A DNA stretch of 13,654 nt from an uncultured Gammaproteobacteria bacterium (lineage in GTDB: Bacteria; Pseudomonadota; Gammaproteobacteria; Chromatiales; Chromatiaceae): the NCBI GenBank assembly GCA_937926265.1, contig CALAZS010000251.1, positions 1 to 13,654 of the forward strand. The letters are read 5' to 3'. The notes beneath the pieces were generated by a model that worked only from the letters and a program-made list of their open reading frames with translations, ran no database searches and was not told the DNA's origin. The position numbers and the translations under genes are program-made. Shown one piece after another: positions 1 through 7,846 of the stretch. Positions within the stretch are counted from its first letter, which is position 1, and each line of letters begins with the position of its first letter.

Positions 1-374
1 ATGGTATTATTACCTATAAACTCGCCGCGCATGCTGCTGATCTTGCAAAAGGCTTACCGGGTGCACAGATGCGCGATAACGCTCTATCCAAGGCACGCTT
101 TGAATTCCGCTGGGAAGACCAGTTCAACATTGGACTGGATCCGGAGCGCGCCAAGGAGTTTCATGACGAGACTCTGCCAAAAGACTCTGCCAAGGTGGCG
201 CACTTCTGTTCCATGTGTGGTCCACATTTCTGTTCGATGAAAATTACCCAGGATGTGCGCGATTACGCGGCTTCCCATAAATTCAAGGATATTGATGTGG
301 CTGTGGAGGAAGGACTGAAGGAGAAGTCAGAGGAGTTTCTAAAACAGGGGGCGGAGATTTATCACGAGGTGTAA
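1..374 (+). CDS. thiC: Phosphomethylpyrimidine synthase ThiC, C-terminal part (5' end outside the window)
   Basis: This is the last 123 residues of ThiC, read in the frame that begins at base 3. ThiC is a radical-SAM enzyme that rearranges 5-aminoimidazole ribotide into hydroxymethylpyrimidine phosphate, the pyrimidine half of thiamine, in the cytosol. The sequence shows the family's end region: GIITYKLAAHAADLAKG, then RFEFRWEDQFNIGLDPERA, then the [4Fe-4S]-binding CX2CX4C motif in CSMCGPHFCSM, followed by a short charged helix ending in EIYHEV. The reading frame is open from the left edge, so the gene is cut only by the window and shows no damage here. The TAA at 372-374 is followed by about 120 non-coding bases. 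Any thiamine riboswitch would lie upstream, outside the window. Identification is very secure. Confidence 0.96.
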   Translation, partial: GIITYKLAAHAADLAKGLPGAQMRDNALSKARFEFRWEDQFNIGLDPERAKEFHDETLPKDSAKVAHFCSMCGPHFCSMKITQDVRDYAASHKFKDIDVAVEEGLKEKSEEFLKQGAEIYHEV

Positions 375-437
375 AAATGTTTCTACAGTGAAATGGTTTA
401 TCCCAAAAGCATGCTTGTAATAACTGTTATCAGCTAA

Positions 438-480
438 TATCTATCATCCCCTGATATCTGTCATCCCCGCGAACGCGGGG
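438..480. repeat. Short direct repeat followed by a GC-rich palindrome (REP-like intergenic element)
   Basis: Two copies of a 14-base unit (TATCTATCATCCCC at 438-451 and TATCTGTCATCCCC at 455-468, one mismatch) run into the perfect inverted repeat CCCCGCGAACGCGGGG (465-480; 7-bp arms around AA). The string TCATCCCCGCGAACGCGGGGA resembles short palindromic repeats dispersed between genes in many proteobacteria. It sits between the convergent thiC and chemoreceptor genes, 13 bases past the receptor stop. It could fold at the end of either transcript, but no T-run follows on either strand, so I do not call it a terminator. Confidence 0.6.
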
Positions 481-493
481 ACCCATAAGTTAA

Positions 494-3400
494 TTAAAAC
501 TCTTCCCATTCATCGCCTTCATCCTGCACGGCAGGTTTGGCATCAACTTTCTCGATCGAACTTGACGAACTTGAGCTGGTTGAAGCAGTTGCTTTTGGTC
601 TTTCTATAGAGCTGGGTTTTGGAGAACTGGGTTTTGGTGCCAGTCTGGAAACAGGTTTGGCTGCAGCCTGAGTTGCTGCTGGCTGAACGGGCCTCGCGGT
701 CCGCGTGGTAGGCGAATTGCTTGCTTTAACCGACGAATCCAACTGGAAGAATCCTACCAGTTCCAGCATTTCCTCGGCCTTGTCGCTCATGCTTGCCGAG
801 GCGGCTGAGGTTTCTTCTGCCAGTGCAGCATTTTGCTGGGTAAGGTCATCGATAGCGGTTACCGCTTCGTTAACCTGGGCAATACCACTGGACTGTTGAA
901 CACTCGAGGCTGCAATCTCGGCGACAATATCACCGACTTTTTTCACATCACCTACAATTTCATCCAGTGTCTGGCCTGACTGGTTCACCAGGTCGGTTCC
1001 CGATTTAACTTTCACCTGGCTGTCCTGAATCAGTTCCTTGATTTCCTTGGCAGCTTCGGCAGAGCGTGAAGCCAGGTTTCTGACTTCTGTTGCCACTACG
1101 GCAAATCCACGTCCCTGTTCTCCGGCACGGGCAGCTTCAACCGAGGCGTTTAGTGCCAGCAGGTTAGTCTGGAAGGCGATTTCATCAATTACGCCGATAA
1201 TTTCTGCAATCTGGTTGGAAGACTTGCTGATTTCGTTCATTGCGCTAATCGCGCTGGAGACCACTTCGCCGCCTTTCTCCGCTGACTGGCGGGCTGTTGA
1301 AGCCACCTGGTTGGCTTGCTGTGCATTAGTAGAGTTATGTTGAACGGTTGAGGTCAGCTCTTCCATACTGGCAGCGGTTTCTTCAAGGTTTGAAGCCTGC
1401 TGTTCAGTTCTGGATGACAGATTGTTGTTGCCATCTGAAATCTCGGCAGAAGCATCGGAAATCGATTCAGCCGCTTCTTTAAGGTCACCAAGTACACCAG
1501 AGAGGTTAGAGATGGTTTTGTTAATGTCATTTTTAACTTCACCAAAGGTGCCCTGGTACTCGCGGCTGATTTTGTTTGAAAGCCTGCCTTCAGACATCTC
1601 ACTCATTACCCGGGCAATATCGGAGAAGACACCGGTAAGCTGATCGAGTAGTGAGTTGATGCCCTGTCCAAGCTGTTTAAAGAAGCCCTGCTTGTTGGCC
1701 AGGTCAATACGGCTGACAAGGTTGCCCTGGCTGGCGGCTTCAACCAGTTCATCAATTTCCTTTTCAACGGCAACTTCCTGGGTACGGTCTCCCCATTCAA
1801 CAGCTGTGCCGAGTCGTTCTCCTTCATCGCTGATCACCGGGGTAGCGATGATTTTCATGGTGAGGCTGCCGATAAGAAGTTCAGATTCGAAAGTCGAATT
1901 CAGGTTGTTGAGCAGGCTAACCTGGTGAGATGGGTTTTCATGGAAGCCGTCAATGTTGGTGCCGATCAGGGAGTCGGGATCAAAATTCGGAAGCTGGGAA
2001 CGTATTTCATCCTGGTTGTCAGTAAACAGGCTTGTCGCATTTTTATTCATGTAAATAATGTTGCGATCGTTATCAGCGAGCATGACATTGGTTGTTACGT
2101 TATCGAGCGCTACACGAATCCTGGCATTTTCCGAAGCCACGATACGTTCAGCCTCTATACGATTCCGCTCTTCCTGTTCTGCAGCAAGCTGGTCAGTAAT
2201 ATCCTGCCACTGTGTAACACGGCCCTGGTATGTGCCGCTGTCATCATAAACAGGGCTGGCAGTCAGGTGCAGGTTACGTTCGGCCAATACCATGTTGTAT
2301 TCCTGCTCACTCTTAAGGGCCTGCTGATAGGCCGAGGCTACAGATTTGTCTTCCAGGTAAATGGAGATTTTATCGCCGATTAAATTATCAACACTGAAGC
2401 CCGGATGCTGGTTGCGGATCTGGTTCTCCATGCTTTTCATAAGCTCAATGGCGGCATGGTTTAAATAAATGAGATTGTTTTCATCATTGGAGACGGTAAC
2501 GCTGACAGAAACGTTATCAAGTGCCTGACGTATCCGCAGATTTTCAGCAGCCACCTTGGCATCGGATTCAATGCGGTTGCGCAGGTCTGTTTGCATTTTG
2601 TCGAGGGTACTGAGCATTTCACCGGTTTCATCCATCACATCGATTTTTATCTGGTTGTTGAGATTGCCTGAAGCAATATGGTTGGCAATGTCAACGGCCT
2701 GGCGAATTGGCCTGCTGATACTGCGCGACAGGGACAGACCCATAAAGATCAAAACGATAAACGCAACACCTGTGGCAACCAGGGTAATGTTTTTCTGGTC
2801 TTCAGAAATTTTCAGGGCTTCAGCTGCACTCTCATCGCTTTCTGTTTGAAGCGATTTAACCAGCGCATTAATCTTGTCGTCGATGCGGTTAAGCGAAGGC
2901 GATACCTGGGTGCGCAACAGGAAGGCATCCTGACGCCATTCTTCCGATTTGTGCAATGCAAACATTTTGTCGATATCACTCCAGTATTTGTCCAGAGTAG
3001 GGCCCAGTTTATCGATGGCTTCTTCCTGTTCAAAATTAAACAGATCAGAGAATTCCAGGAGTTTCCCGTATTCTTTCTGTGCAGCTTCGATGTAGAGCTT
3101 GGCATTGTCTACCGCCACAGCTGTTCTAAATGCCAGGAAAAGGCGCAATTCGTTGTTGATCGTGTTCCAGTAATAACGCAATGCGACTATTGAATTAATC
3201 AGCTCACGACGTTCCTCGGATGCATCCTCCTCGTCCTCGGCAGCAAGCATGGATGACAGTAATTGCAAGTTGCTACGGTAAACCGGGTTAATGTTGTCTG
3301 CGGAAAACTGCATGGCCGGCATATTCGAGTTTGGCTCTGCAGCCATTGAAAGCAGGTTGGTTTGGGTTGACTTTGTTTCTTTAATAAGCGAATCAATTTC

Positions 3401-3748
3401 ATCAAGTTGGGAGAGGTAATCAGGATTATTCTGGATTGCGGTTTGTTCCTTAAGGGCTTTTACCTGGGAAGCCAGGGTGGATAAAGACGCATCGTAAATA
3501 ATCTTGTCAATCGGGGACTGGGTAATTATGTAAAAGCCCAATGCCCGGCTGCTATCACGCAGAGAGCCTGAAAGCTTTAAAGCCTGGGTCGTTGCCGGCA
3601 GGTTGGTATTGGCTATGCGGTTAATGTTGTTATCCATGGTCGTCAGTCCGTTATTGGTGATAACCATCTGCGTCGCCTGGATAACCAGAATTATGACAAA
3701 ACTACCAAGCAGTTTTTGACCGATTGACAGGTTTTTAAGAAAGCCCAT
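494..3748 (-). CDS. Methyl-accepting chemotaxis protein with two PAS domains, several HAMP segments and a CheR/CheB docking tail
   Basis: This is an inner-membrane chemoreceptor that signals to CheA/CheW and the flagellar motor. Order along the 1084 residues: TM1 about 14-31; a large periplasmic region about 32-320, mostly helical by eye and of a size compatible with a helical bimodular sensor; TM2 about 321-340; HAMP about 341-394; PAS1 about 405-520; PAS2 about 543-660; two HAMP-like segments about 661-740; then the signalling coiled coil with the conserved hairpin tip at 854-893 (IDEIAFQTNLLALNASVEAA and GRGFAVVATEVRNLA). A Ser/Pro/Ala-rich tether of about 75 residues ends in EWEEF (1080-1084), which fits the xWxxF pentapeptide that docks CheR and CheB. 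The two PAS domains begin alike (ALDNVSVSV and ALDNVTTNV), which suggests an internal duplication. The ATG at 3748 has a GGGGGAAG ribosome-binding sequence at 3751-3758. The ligand cannot be told from the sequence. Confidence 0.95.
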   Translation of the reverse strand: MGFLKNLSIGQKLLGSFVIILVIQATQMVITNNGLTTMDNNINRIANTNLPATTQALKLSGSLRDSSRALGFYIITQSPIDKIIYDASLSTLASQVKALKEQTAIQNNPDYLSQLDEIDSLIKETKSTQTNLLSMAAEPNSNMPAMQFSADNINPVYRSNLQLLSSMLAAEDEEDASEERRELINSIVALRYYWNTINNELRLFLAFRTAVAVDNAKLYIEAAQKEYGKLLEFSDLFNFEQEEAIDKLGPTLDKYWSDIDKMFALHKSEEWRQDAFLLRTQVSPSLNRIDDKINALVKSLQTESDESAAEALKISEDQKNITLVATGVAFIVLIFMGLSLSRSISRPIRQAVDIANHIASGNLNNQIKIDVMDETGEMLSTLDKMQTDLRNRIESDAKVAAENLRIRQALDNVSVSVTVSNDENNLIYLNHAAIELMKSMENQIRNQHPGFSVDNLIGDKISIYLEDKSVASAYQQALKSEQEYNMVLAERNLHLTASPVYDDSGTYQGRVTQWQDITDQLAAEQEERNRIEAERIVASENARIRVALDNVTTNVMLADNDRNIIYMNKNATSLFTDNQDEIRSQLPNFDPDSLIGTNIDGFHENPSHQVSLLNNLNSTFESELLIGSLTMKIIATPVISDEGERLGTAVEWGDRTQEVAVEKEIDELVEAASQGNLVSRIDLANKQGFFKQLGQGINSLLDQLTGVFSDIARVMSEMSEGRLSNKISREYQGTFGEVKNDINKTISNLSGVLGDLKEAAESISDASAEISDGNNNLSSRTEQQASNLEETAASMEELTSTVQHNSTNAQQANQVASTARQSAEKGGEVVSSAISAMNEISKSSNQIAEIIGVIDEIAFQTNLLALNASVEAARAGEQGRGFAVVATEVRNLASRSAEAAKEIKELIQDSQVKVKSGTDLVNQSGQTLDEIVGDVKKVGDIVAEIAASSVQQSSGIAQVNEAVTAIDDLTQQNAALAEETSAASASMSDKAEEMLELVGFFQLDSSVKASNSPTTRTARPVQPAATQAAAKPVSRLAPKPSSPKPSSIERPKATASTSSSSSSSIEKVDAKPAVQDEGDEWEEF
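557..637 (-). repeat. Short tandem and direct repeats in the receptor's C-terminal tether
   Basis: Within the tether-coding DNA, CGAACTTGA is tandemly duplicated (557-565 and 566-574, plus-strand reading), giving part of a run of seven serines. CTGGGTTTTGG occurs twice with a 15-base period (612-622 and 627-637), giving KPSSPKPSS in the protein. The tether therefore appears to grow or shrink by slippage in whole codons without breaking the frame. Confidence 0.6.
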
Positions 3749-3787
3749 TTCTTCCCCCGAGATGAGATTTGGTTTGTTTTTTACTAG

Positions 3788-3814
3788 TTATCGGGAGGAA
3801 GAGGGGATACTTGA
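3788..3814 (-). promoter_or_regulatory. Sigma-28 (FliA)-type flagellar promoter for the chemoreceptor gene
   Basis: Read on the minus strand, TCAAGTAT (3814-3807), 11 bases, then CCCGATAA (3795-3788). This matches the flagellar sigma consensus TAAAGTTT-N11-GCCGATAA with correct spacing; TCAAG at -35 is, as I recall, the common form in pseudomonads. Transcription would start near 3780, about 32 bases before the ATG. A small hairpin, TTGAG-A6-CTCAA (3811-3826), overlaps the -35 side. The promoter lies in the gap after rapA, so the receptor need not depend on rapA transcription. Confidence 0.75.
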
Positions 3815-3878
3815 GAAAAAACTCAAATATTATTCAAGCTTCTAATGTTTATTAAGTTGAACCGGTTTATCAGTTGAA

Positions 3879-6755
3879 TTAGGCCAGCACGACTACCCTG
3901 ACAGCGTCCAGCCTCAGTTGCGAGGATTCAAGCATGCGATGCAGTGCCAGTCCCTCAGCCTGCATGTCCTCGATTTCATCATCTCGCACCAGCGGATTGA
4001 TTGACTGCAATTGTGTAAGGCGTTGAATTTCATTGGTGTAAAAGTCAAGCATGTTATCGACTGCCTGTTGGCGAAGCGGTTGTGCCAGCTTCTCTGAAAG
4101 TGATTCGGCTTTTTCCAGCAGACCCGGTATAACAGGTCGGGATTTTTGCAGTAAATTAAGCAGCGTTTTCTTTTCCAGAGAGATGGCGGTTTGAGCAAGT
4201 GACTCAAAGCTGACCAGCTCAGATTTGTCTTCGCCCCTGGAATTTAAGAAAAGGCGTAAACAGGTAGGTGGCAGGAATTTACCGGCCTGCAGGCCTTTGG
4301 GGCCAACGGCTTCAAGGATGAAAATGCATTCAAGGAACAGGCCGTTCAGCCCGATATCAAGCTTGGCTGCCAGCATGCCGGTTCTTCCATGCGTGCCTGA
4401 TAGTGTCAGGTCCAGGGCACCTCTGACGAGTGGGTGTTCCCAGCTGAGAAATTGCCAGTTTTCATGCATCAGGGCTGTCGTGCGGTGAGTGGTTGCAGTC
4501 ATGCCGTCAGCAGGCAGGCCGGGGAAATGGTCGACTGACATCTGTGCGCTTGGCCTGAGGATGTAACTGTTGGCCGAATGGTCTTCGAGATCCAGACCGT
4601 AGCAGTTACTGAGTTGATCAATGTAGCGCGTCAGCTCATCTGCGTATTCAGTTTCAATAATGTGCTCAACAAACTGGTTGGCCTGGGGCTGGCGACAGGA
4701 ACTCAGTTCCAGCAGGTGATCCCGGCCCTTCTCAAGTTGTTCATGGGTTTTTAAGGCTAAATCCCTGGCTGAATTTACCAGAATATCATTTTGTTCCGGT
4801 TCGGGATCTTTCAGTGCCTGTCTGAGCGCGGGTTCGAGCTGTTTGAAAACAATATGACCTTCGGGACATGTGCTTTCGAATGCATTCAGTCCTTCATGGT
4901 ACCAGCGGAACATGATCGAGGTTGCGCTGTTTTCGAAGTAGGGTACGTGAATACTGATGGTGTTAAGCTGACCGATGCGGTCAAGCCGGCCAATGCGCTG
5001 CTCCAGCAGGTCCGGGTTCATCGGTAAATCAAACAACACCAGGTGATGCGAGAACTGAAAGTTGCGCCCCTCACTGCCAATTTCAGAACATACCAGTAGC
5101 GGTGTGCCTTCATCCGGGTCTGCAAACCAGGCTGCAGCGCGGTCTCTTTCAACAATGCTCATTTTTTCATGGAAGACACCCGATAAAATGCCTTCACGGG
5201 TTCGCAGGTATTCTTCCAGTTCGATGGCTGTTTGCGCCTTGGCGCAAATCAACAGGATTTTTTTGCCTTCGTGTTGCCTGATCAACTGACTCAGCCAGTC
5301 TAGGCGTGGATCGAATTCCCACCAGGCAGGTTGACCTGATGCTGCGTTTCTACGGTAATGTTCTTCAGGCTGCAGATATTGCTCAGGATCTTTTTCGCTT
5401 TCAGCTTCAATCTGGTAGGGTGCGGGCAGTGCCAGCGGATGCGCCTCCACCTGGCGAGCCGGAAAACCGCTGATTTTCGCCCTGGTATTACGAAACAGAA
5501 CGCGGCCGGTTCCATGTCTGTCGATCAGCTCATGTATAACCAGGCTAAGTGTTTTGTCATAGTCATCAGCATCTTTTTGAAGCGACTCGAGTTTCTCAAA
5601 AAGTGACAGGATTTCCGGGTCCTGCAGGCTGTCCAGCAGTGGTTTTACCTGCAGGTGATCAGCATCAGGCTGGAGCAGAACCTCAACTGCATCGGCGATC
5701 GGTGCAAATTGCTGTTCATCCTTTTCAAAGGTTTTTAAATCGTGGAAACGGTCAGGATCGAGCAACCTCAAACGGGCAAAATGTCCGGATTTACCCAGTT
5801 GCTCCGGGGTGGCAGTCAGCAACAGAACCCCCGGGGTGGTTTGGGTAAGCTGCTCAACTGCCTGGTATTCAATACTGGGTTTGGATTCTTCCCACGCCAG
5901 GTGATGCGCTTCGTCGACTACCAGGGTGTCCCAGCTTCCGTTCAAGGCCTGGGTGTGCCTGGTTGGGTTATTCAGAAAGAGATTTAAGCTGGTAAGCACC
6001 AGTTGTTCGGTAAGAAACGGGTTGATATCCGGGTTGCTCTCTTCGATGGCCAAACAACGTTCTTCATCGAAAATTTTGAAGCTCAGGTTAAAGCGTCTGA
6101 GGAGTTCCACCAGCCATTGATGCAGCAATGGTTCCGGTACCAGGATCATTACGCGTTCTGCCCTGCCGGTTAGCAACTGGTGGTGCAGGATCATGCCGGC
6201 TTCAATGGTTTTACCCAGGCCGACTTCATCAGCCAGGAGCACCCTGGGGTTGGCCCTGGTGGCTACTTCGTGGGCTATGAATAACTGATGCGGCAATAAT
6301 TCGGCACGAATGCCACTTAAACCGAAAGTATCTGACTGGGCAAGTCGCTGTATATGAACATTTGATTCATAGCGAAGCTGGAACCAGCGCGGATGGTCGA
6401 GTTGTCCACGTAGCAGGCGTTCCTGCGGACGGCTGAAGACCTGGTTGGACTCAAGCTGACTTTCGTGAAGTTCTTCTGTGTCACCCTCATCATTTATGCC
6501 GATGTAAGTTAACAGGCCATTGGATTCGTCAATTTCCTGAACAAAAAGTACTGAACCTGCCTGGCTTAATACTTTTTCACCTTTGGTGAAGGCGACGCGG
6601 GTCAAGGGAGCATTGTGCGTGGCATAAGCTCTTTTTTCACCGCTGGCCGGAAATAAAATGGATACGGTACGGCCGGATATTTCAACTATGGTGCCCAGTC
6701 CGAGTTCAGTTTCGGTATCGCTTACCCAGCGCTGTCCTGTTGTGTATTCATCCAT
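3879..6755 (-). CDS. rapA: RNA polymerase-associated ATP-dependent translocase RapA (HepA)
   Basis: RapA is a Swi2/Snf2-family ATPase that binds RNA polymerase and helps to recycle it from stalled post-transcription complexes. The protein is full length (about 958 residues; E. coli RapA has 968) and follows the E. coli sequence from GQRWVSDTETELGLG at the N-terminus to LDAVRVVVL at the end. Counted from the upstream GTG (three residues more), motif I DEVGLGKT is at 179-186, the DEAH box at 284-287, LLTATPEQLG at 315-324, and helicase C motifs EIGSEGRNFQF (561-571) and EQRIGRLDRIGQ (588-599). The conserved C-terminal RapA region follows, including DHFPGLPADG and WEHPLVRGALDL. I place the start at the ATG at 6755, because AAGGTG ends 6 bases before it. 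The GTG at 6764, which lies inside that AAGGTG, is the alternative. No defect is seen. Confidence 0.96.
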   Translation of the reverse strand: MDEYTTGQRWVSDTETELGLGTIVEISGRTVSILFPASGEKRAYATHNAPLTRVAFTKGEKVLSQAGSVLFVQEIDESNGLLTYIGINDEGDTEELHESQLESNQVFSRPQERLLRGQLDHPRWFQLRYESNVHIQRLAQSDTFGLSGIRAELLPHQLFIAHEVATRANPRVLLADEVGLGKTIEAGMILHHQLLTGRAERVMILVPEPLLHQWLVELLRRFNLSFKIFDEERCLAIEESNPDINPFLTEQLVLTSLNLFLNNPTRHTQALNGSWDTLVVDEAHHLAWEESKPSIEYQAVEQLTQTTPGVLLLTATPEQLGKSGHFARLRLLDPDRFHDLKTFEKDEQQFAPIADAVEVLLQPDADHLQVKPLLDSLQDPEILSLFEKLESLQKDADDYDKTLSLVIHELIDRHGTGRVLFRNTRAKISGFPARQVEAHPLALPAPYQIEAESEKDPEQYLQPEEHYRRNAASGQPAWWEFDPRLDWLSQLIRQHEGKKILLICAKAQTAIELEEYLRTREGILSGVFHEKMSIVERDRAAAWFADPDEGTPLLVCSEIGSEGRNFQFSHHLVLFDLPMNPDLLEQRIGRLDRIGQLNTISIHVPYFENSATSIMFRWYHEGLNAFESTCPEGHIVFKQLEPALRQALKDPEPEQNDILVNSARDLALKTHEQLEKGRDHLLELSSCRQPQANQFVEHIIETEYADELTRYIDQLSNCYGLDLEDHSANSYILRPSAQMSVDHFPGLPADGMTATTHRTTALMHENWQFLSWEHPLVRGALDLTLSGTHGRTGMLAAKLDIGLNGLFLECIFILEAVGPKGLQAGKFLPPTCLRLFLNSRGEDKSELVSFESLAQTAISLEKKTLLNLLQKSRPVIPGLLEKAESLSEKLAQPLRQQAVDNMLDFYTNEIQRLTQLQSINPLVRDDEIEDMQAEGLALHRMLESSQLRLDAVRVVVLA

Positions 6756-6788
6756 CGAAATCACCTTGGCCCGCGTAAAAAGTGCGCA

Positions 6789-6797
6789 ATCATAGCA
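6789..6797 (-). promoter_or_regulatory. Probable extended -10 promoter for rapA
   Basis: Read on the minus strand this is TGCTATGAT, an extended -10 element (TGnTATGAT). It would start transcription near 6782, about 27 bases before the preferred rapA ATG. No good -35 element is visible 17 bases upstream, as is often so for extended -10 promoters. The 116-base gap also serves the divergent gene beginning at 6872. Confidence 0.4.
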
Positions 6798-6871
6798 TTG
6801 ATTTGTTAGTATGCTTAGACCGTATTTTAGTCAATTCTGATTTTTGATCAGCCACCGAAACATTTTTCCAA

Positions 6872-7324
6872 ATGCGTAATTTAATCCTGGTTCTTATTTT
6901 GGCGACTTTGCTGGGAGGTGGTTATTTTTTGAATGTTTCCGACCTTCTGGAACCCCGACATAACGCTTCAGTCATTGCGTCAGACTGCAATTTGCAGCAG
7001 GGAAGCTGTCAGGTTGAATTTCACGGCAGCCTATGGGAATTTCAAATCAATCCCCGAAATTTTGATGTGTTACAACCATTGCAGATTTCCCTGAAAAAAC
7101 TGTCAGATAGTCCGGTTAATCTGGAATCAGTGAAAGTGGAGTTTGAGGGAATTAACATGGATATGGGCTATAATTTGGTGAAATTACAGCCTGTTTCGGG
7201 CAGTTTGTTCGAATCCACCGCCATGTTGCCGGACTGTACTGCTGAAACTATGTACTGGCTTGTGCATCTAACGATTTTAAGCGGTGATGAACTTTCTGAT
7301 TTTCAATTCCGCCTGCAGACCTGA
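6872..7324 (+). CDS. Uncharacterised exported or membrane-anchored protein (150 aa)
   Basis: I do not recognise a named family. The first 20 residues (MRNLILVLILATLLGGGYFL) form one hydrophobic segment after a short basic start, so it is either a membrane anchor or an uncleaved signal. The rest is probably periplasmic. It has a cysteine pair (SDCNLQQGSCQ, about 37-45) and a third Cys in LPDC (about 120), and ends in alternating hydrophobic and polar stretches suggesting a small beta-sandwich. The pattern GINMDMGYNL followed about 25 residues later by a LP-x-C segment and W before the terminal strands recalls, loosely, FixH/YtkA-like immunoglobulin-fold proteins. That is a guess by eye. There is no clear ribosome-binding site and no alternative start upstream before an in-frame stop. 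It lies directly before the cytochrome genes and could work with them, but it has a separate upstream gap of 130 bases. Confidence 0.8.
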   Translation: MRNLILVLILATLLGGGYFLNVSDLLEPRHNASVIASDCNLQQGSCQVEFHGSLWEFQINPRNFDVLQPLQISLKKLSDSPVNLESVKVEFEGINMDMGYNLVKLQPVSGSLFESTAMLPDCTAETMYWLVHLTILSGDELSDFQFRLQT

Positions 7325-7373
7325 ATTAACCTTATATAAAAGTGGGTTGATATATCAGAATTTGCTTAATTAT

Positions 7374-7402
7374 TTGGTATTTGACGGTTTTTCTGGTATA
7401 AA
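7374..7402 (+). promoter_or_regulatory. Probable sigma-70 promoter for the cytochrome c gene
   Basis: TTGGTA (7374-7379), 17 bases, then TATAAA (7397-7402) with an extended -10 TGG immediately before it. Transcription would start near 7409 and leave a leader of about 47 bases. A nearby TTGACG (7381-7386) has no -10 at usable spacing. The palindrome TGATATATCA (7348-7357) lies upstream. It resembles an FNR half-site pair, but with 2 bases between halves instead of 4, so I do not call it a binding site. Confidence 0.5.
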
Positions 7403-7455
7403 ACCGCGCATTATATGATTACTGATCTCTCCTAAACGATAACGAGGAATTTAAA

Positions 7456-7773
7456 ATGAAAAAAGTTTTGCTTTCAGTTGCGGCTATTGCTCTGGCCGGT
7501 TCTCTGGGAAATGCCGTTGCAGGTGATGCTGCTGCAGGAAAAGCCAAATCTGCTGTATGTGTTGCGTGCCATGGCGCCAACGGTATGAGCACTAACCCGA
7601 TTTACCCTAATCTTGCCGGTCAGCATGCAGCTTACATTGAATCTTCTCTGAAAGCTTACAAAAGTGGTGAGCGTAAAGGCGGTATGTCTGCAGTAATGTC
7701 TCCAATGGCCATGCCTCTGACTGATGCTGATATTGCAAACCTGGCTGCTTACTACTCAAGCCTGGGCAAATAA
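7456..7773 (+). CDS. Periplasmic monohaem cytochrome c (class I, c4/c5-like)
   Basis: A small soluble electron carrier. A signal peptide occupies residues 1-22 (cleavage likely after AVA, before GDAAAG), so the haem domain is periplasmic. The haem-binding motif is CVACH (35-39), followed by GANG and PNLAGQ (51-56), which are typical of one half of cytochrome c4. The sixth ligand is probably one of the methionines in MSAVMSPMAM (77-86), before LTDADIANLAAYY. At 105 residues it is the size of a single cytochrome domain. GAGGA at about 7444-7448 is the ribosome-binding site, 7 bases from the ATG. It resembles the N-terminal half of the next gene's product, so the two probably arose by duplication. 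In Pseudomonas a single-haem cytochrome stands in the same place. The redox partner is not shown by the sequence; a role feeding a terminal oxidase is possible. Confidence 0.93.
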   Translation: MKKVLLSVAAIALAGSLGNAVAGDAAAGKAKSAVCVACHGANGMSTNPIYPNLAGQHAAYIESSLKAYKSGERKGGMSAVMSPMAMPLTDADIANLAAYYSSLGK

Positions 7774-7795
7774 TCCATTTTGGATTCTAGGTTCA

Positions 7796-7819
7796 GGGGC
7801 TGATTCTTCAGCCCCTTTT
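7796..7819 (+). terminator. Intrinsic terminator after the monohaem cytochrome gene
   Basis: GGGGCTGA (7796-7803), loop TTCT, TCAGCCCC (7808-7815), then TTTT. The 8-bp stem is perfect. It lies only 27 bases before the cytochrome c4 ATG, leaving no room for a full promoter after it. Downstream expression would need read-through or a promoter inside or before the hairpin. The short T-run suggests partial termination. Confidence 0.8.
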
Positions 7820-7846
7820 CATGAATATCATTCTTGAAGGTTGAAA

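Noticed and set aside
1925..2383. Plus-strand open frame of 152 codons inside the chemoreceptor gene
   Set aside because: It lies wholly antisense to the PAS-coding part of a strongly supported gene, has no recognisable domain, and its length is explained by the codon use of the real gene.
2678..3193. Plus-strand open frame of 171 codons inside the chemoreceptor gene
   Set aside because: Antisense to the transmembrane and periplasmic coding region, with no motif or ribosome-binding evidence; treated as a shadow frame.
6837..6851. CTGAT-TTTTG-ATCAG inverted repeat upstream of the 6872 gene as an operator
   Set aside because: Short, AT-rich and with no matching second copy or known consensus; such repeats are common by chance.
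7348..7357. TGATATATCA palindrome as an FNR/Anr site before the cytochrome genes
   Set aside because: FNR-type sites need TTGAT-N4-ATCAA. Here only two bases separate the half-sites and one end is ATCAG.
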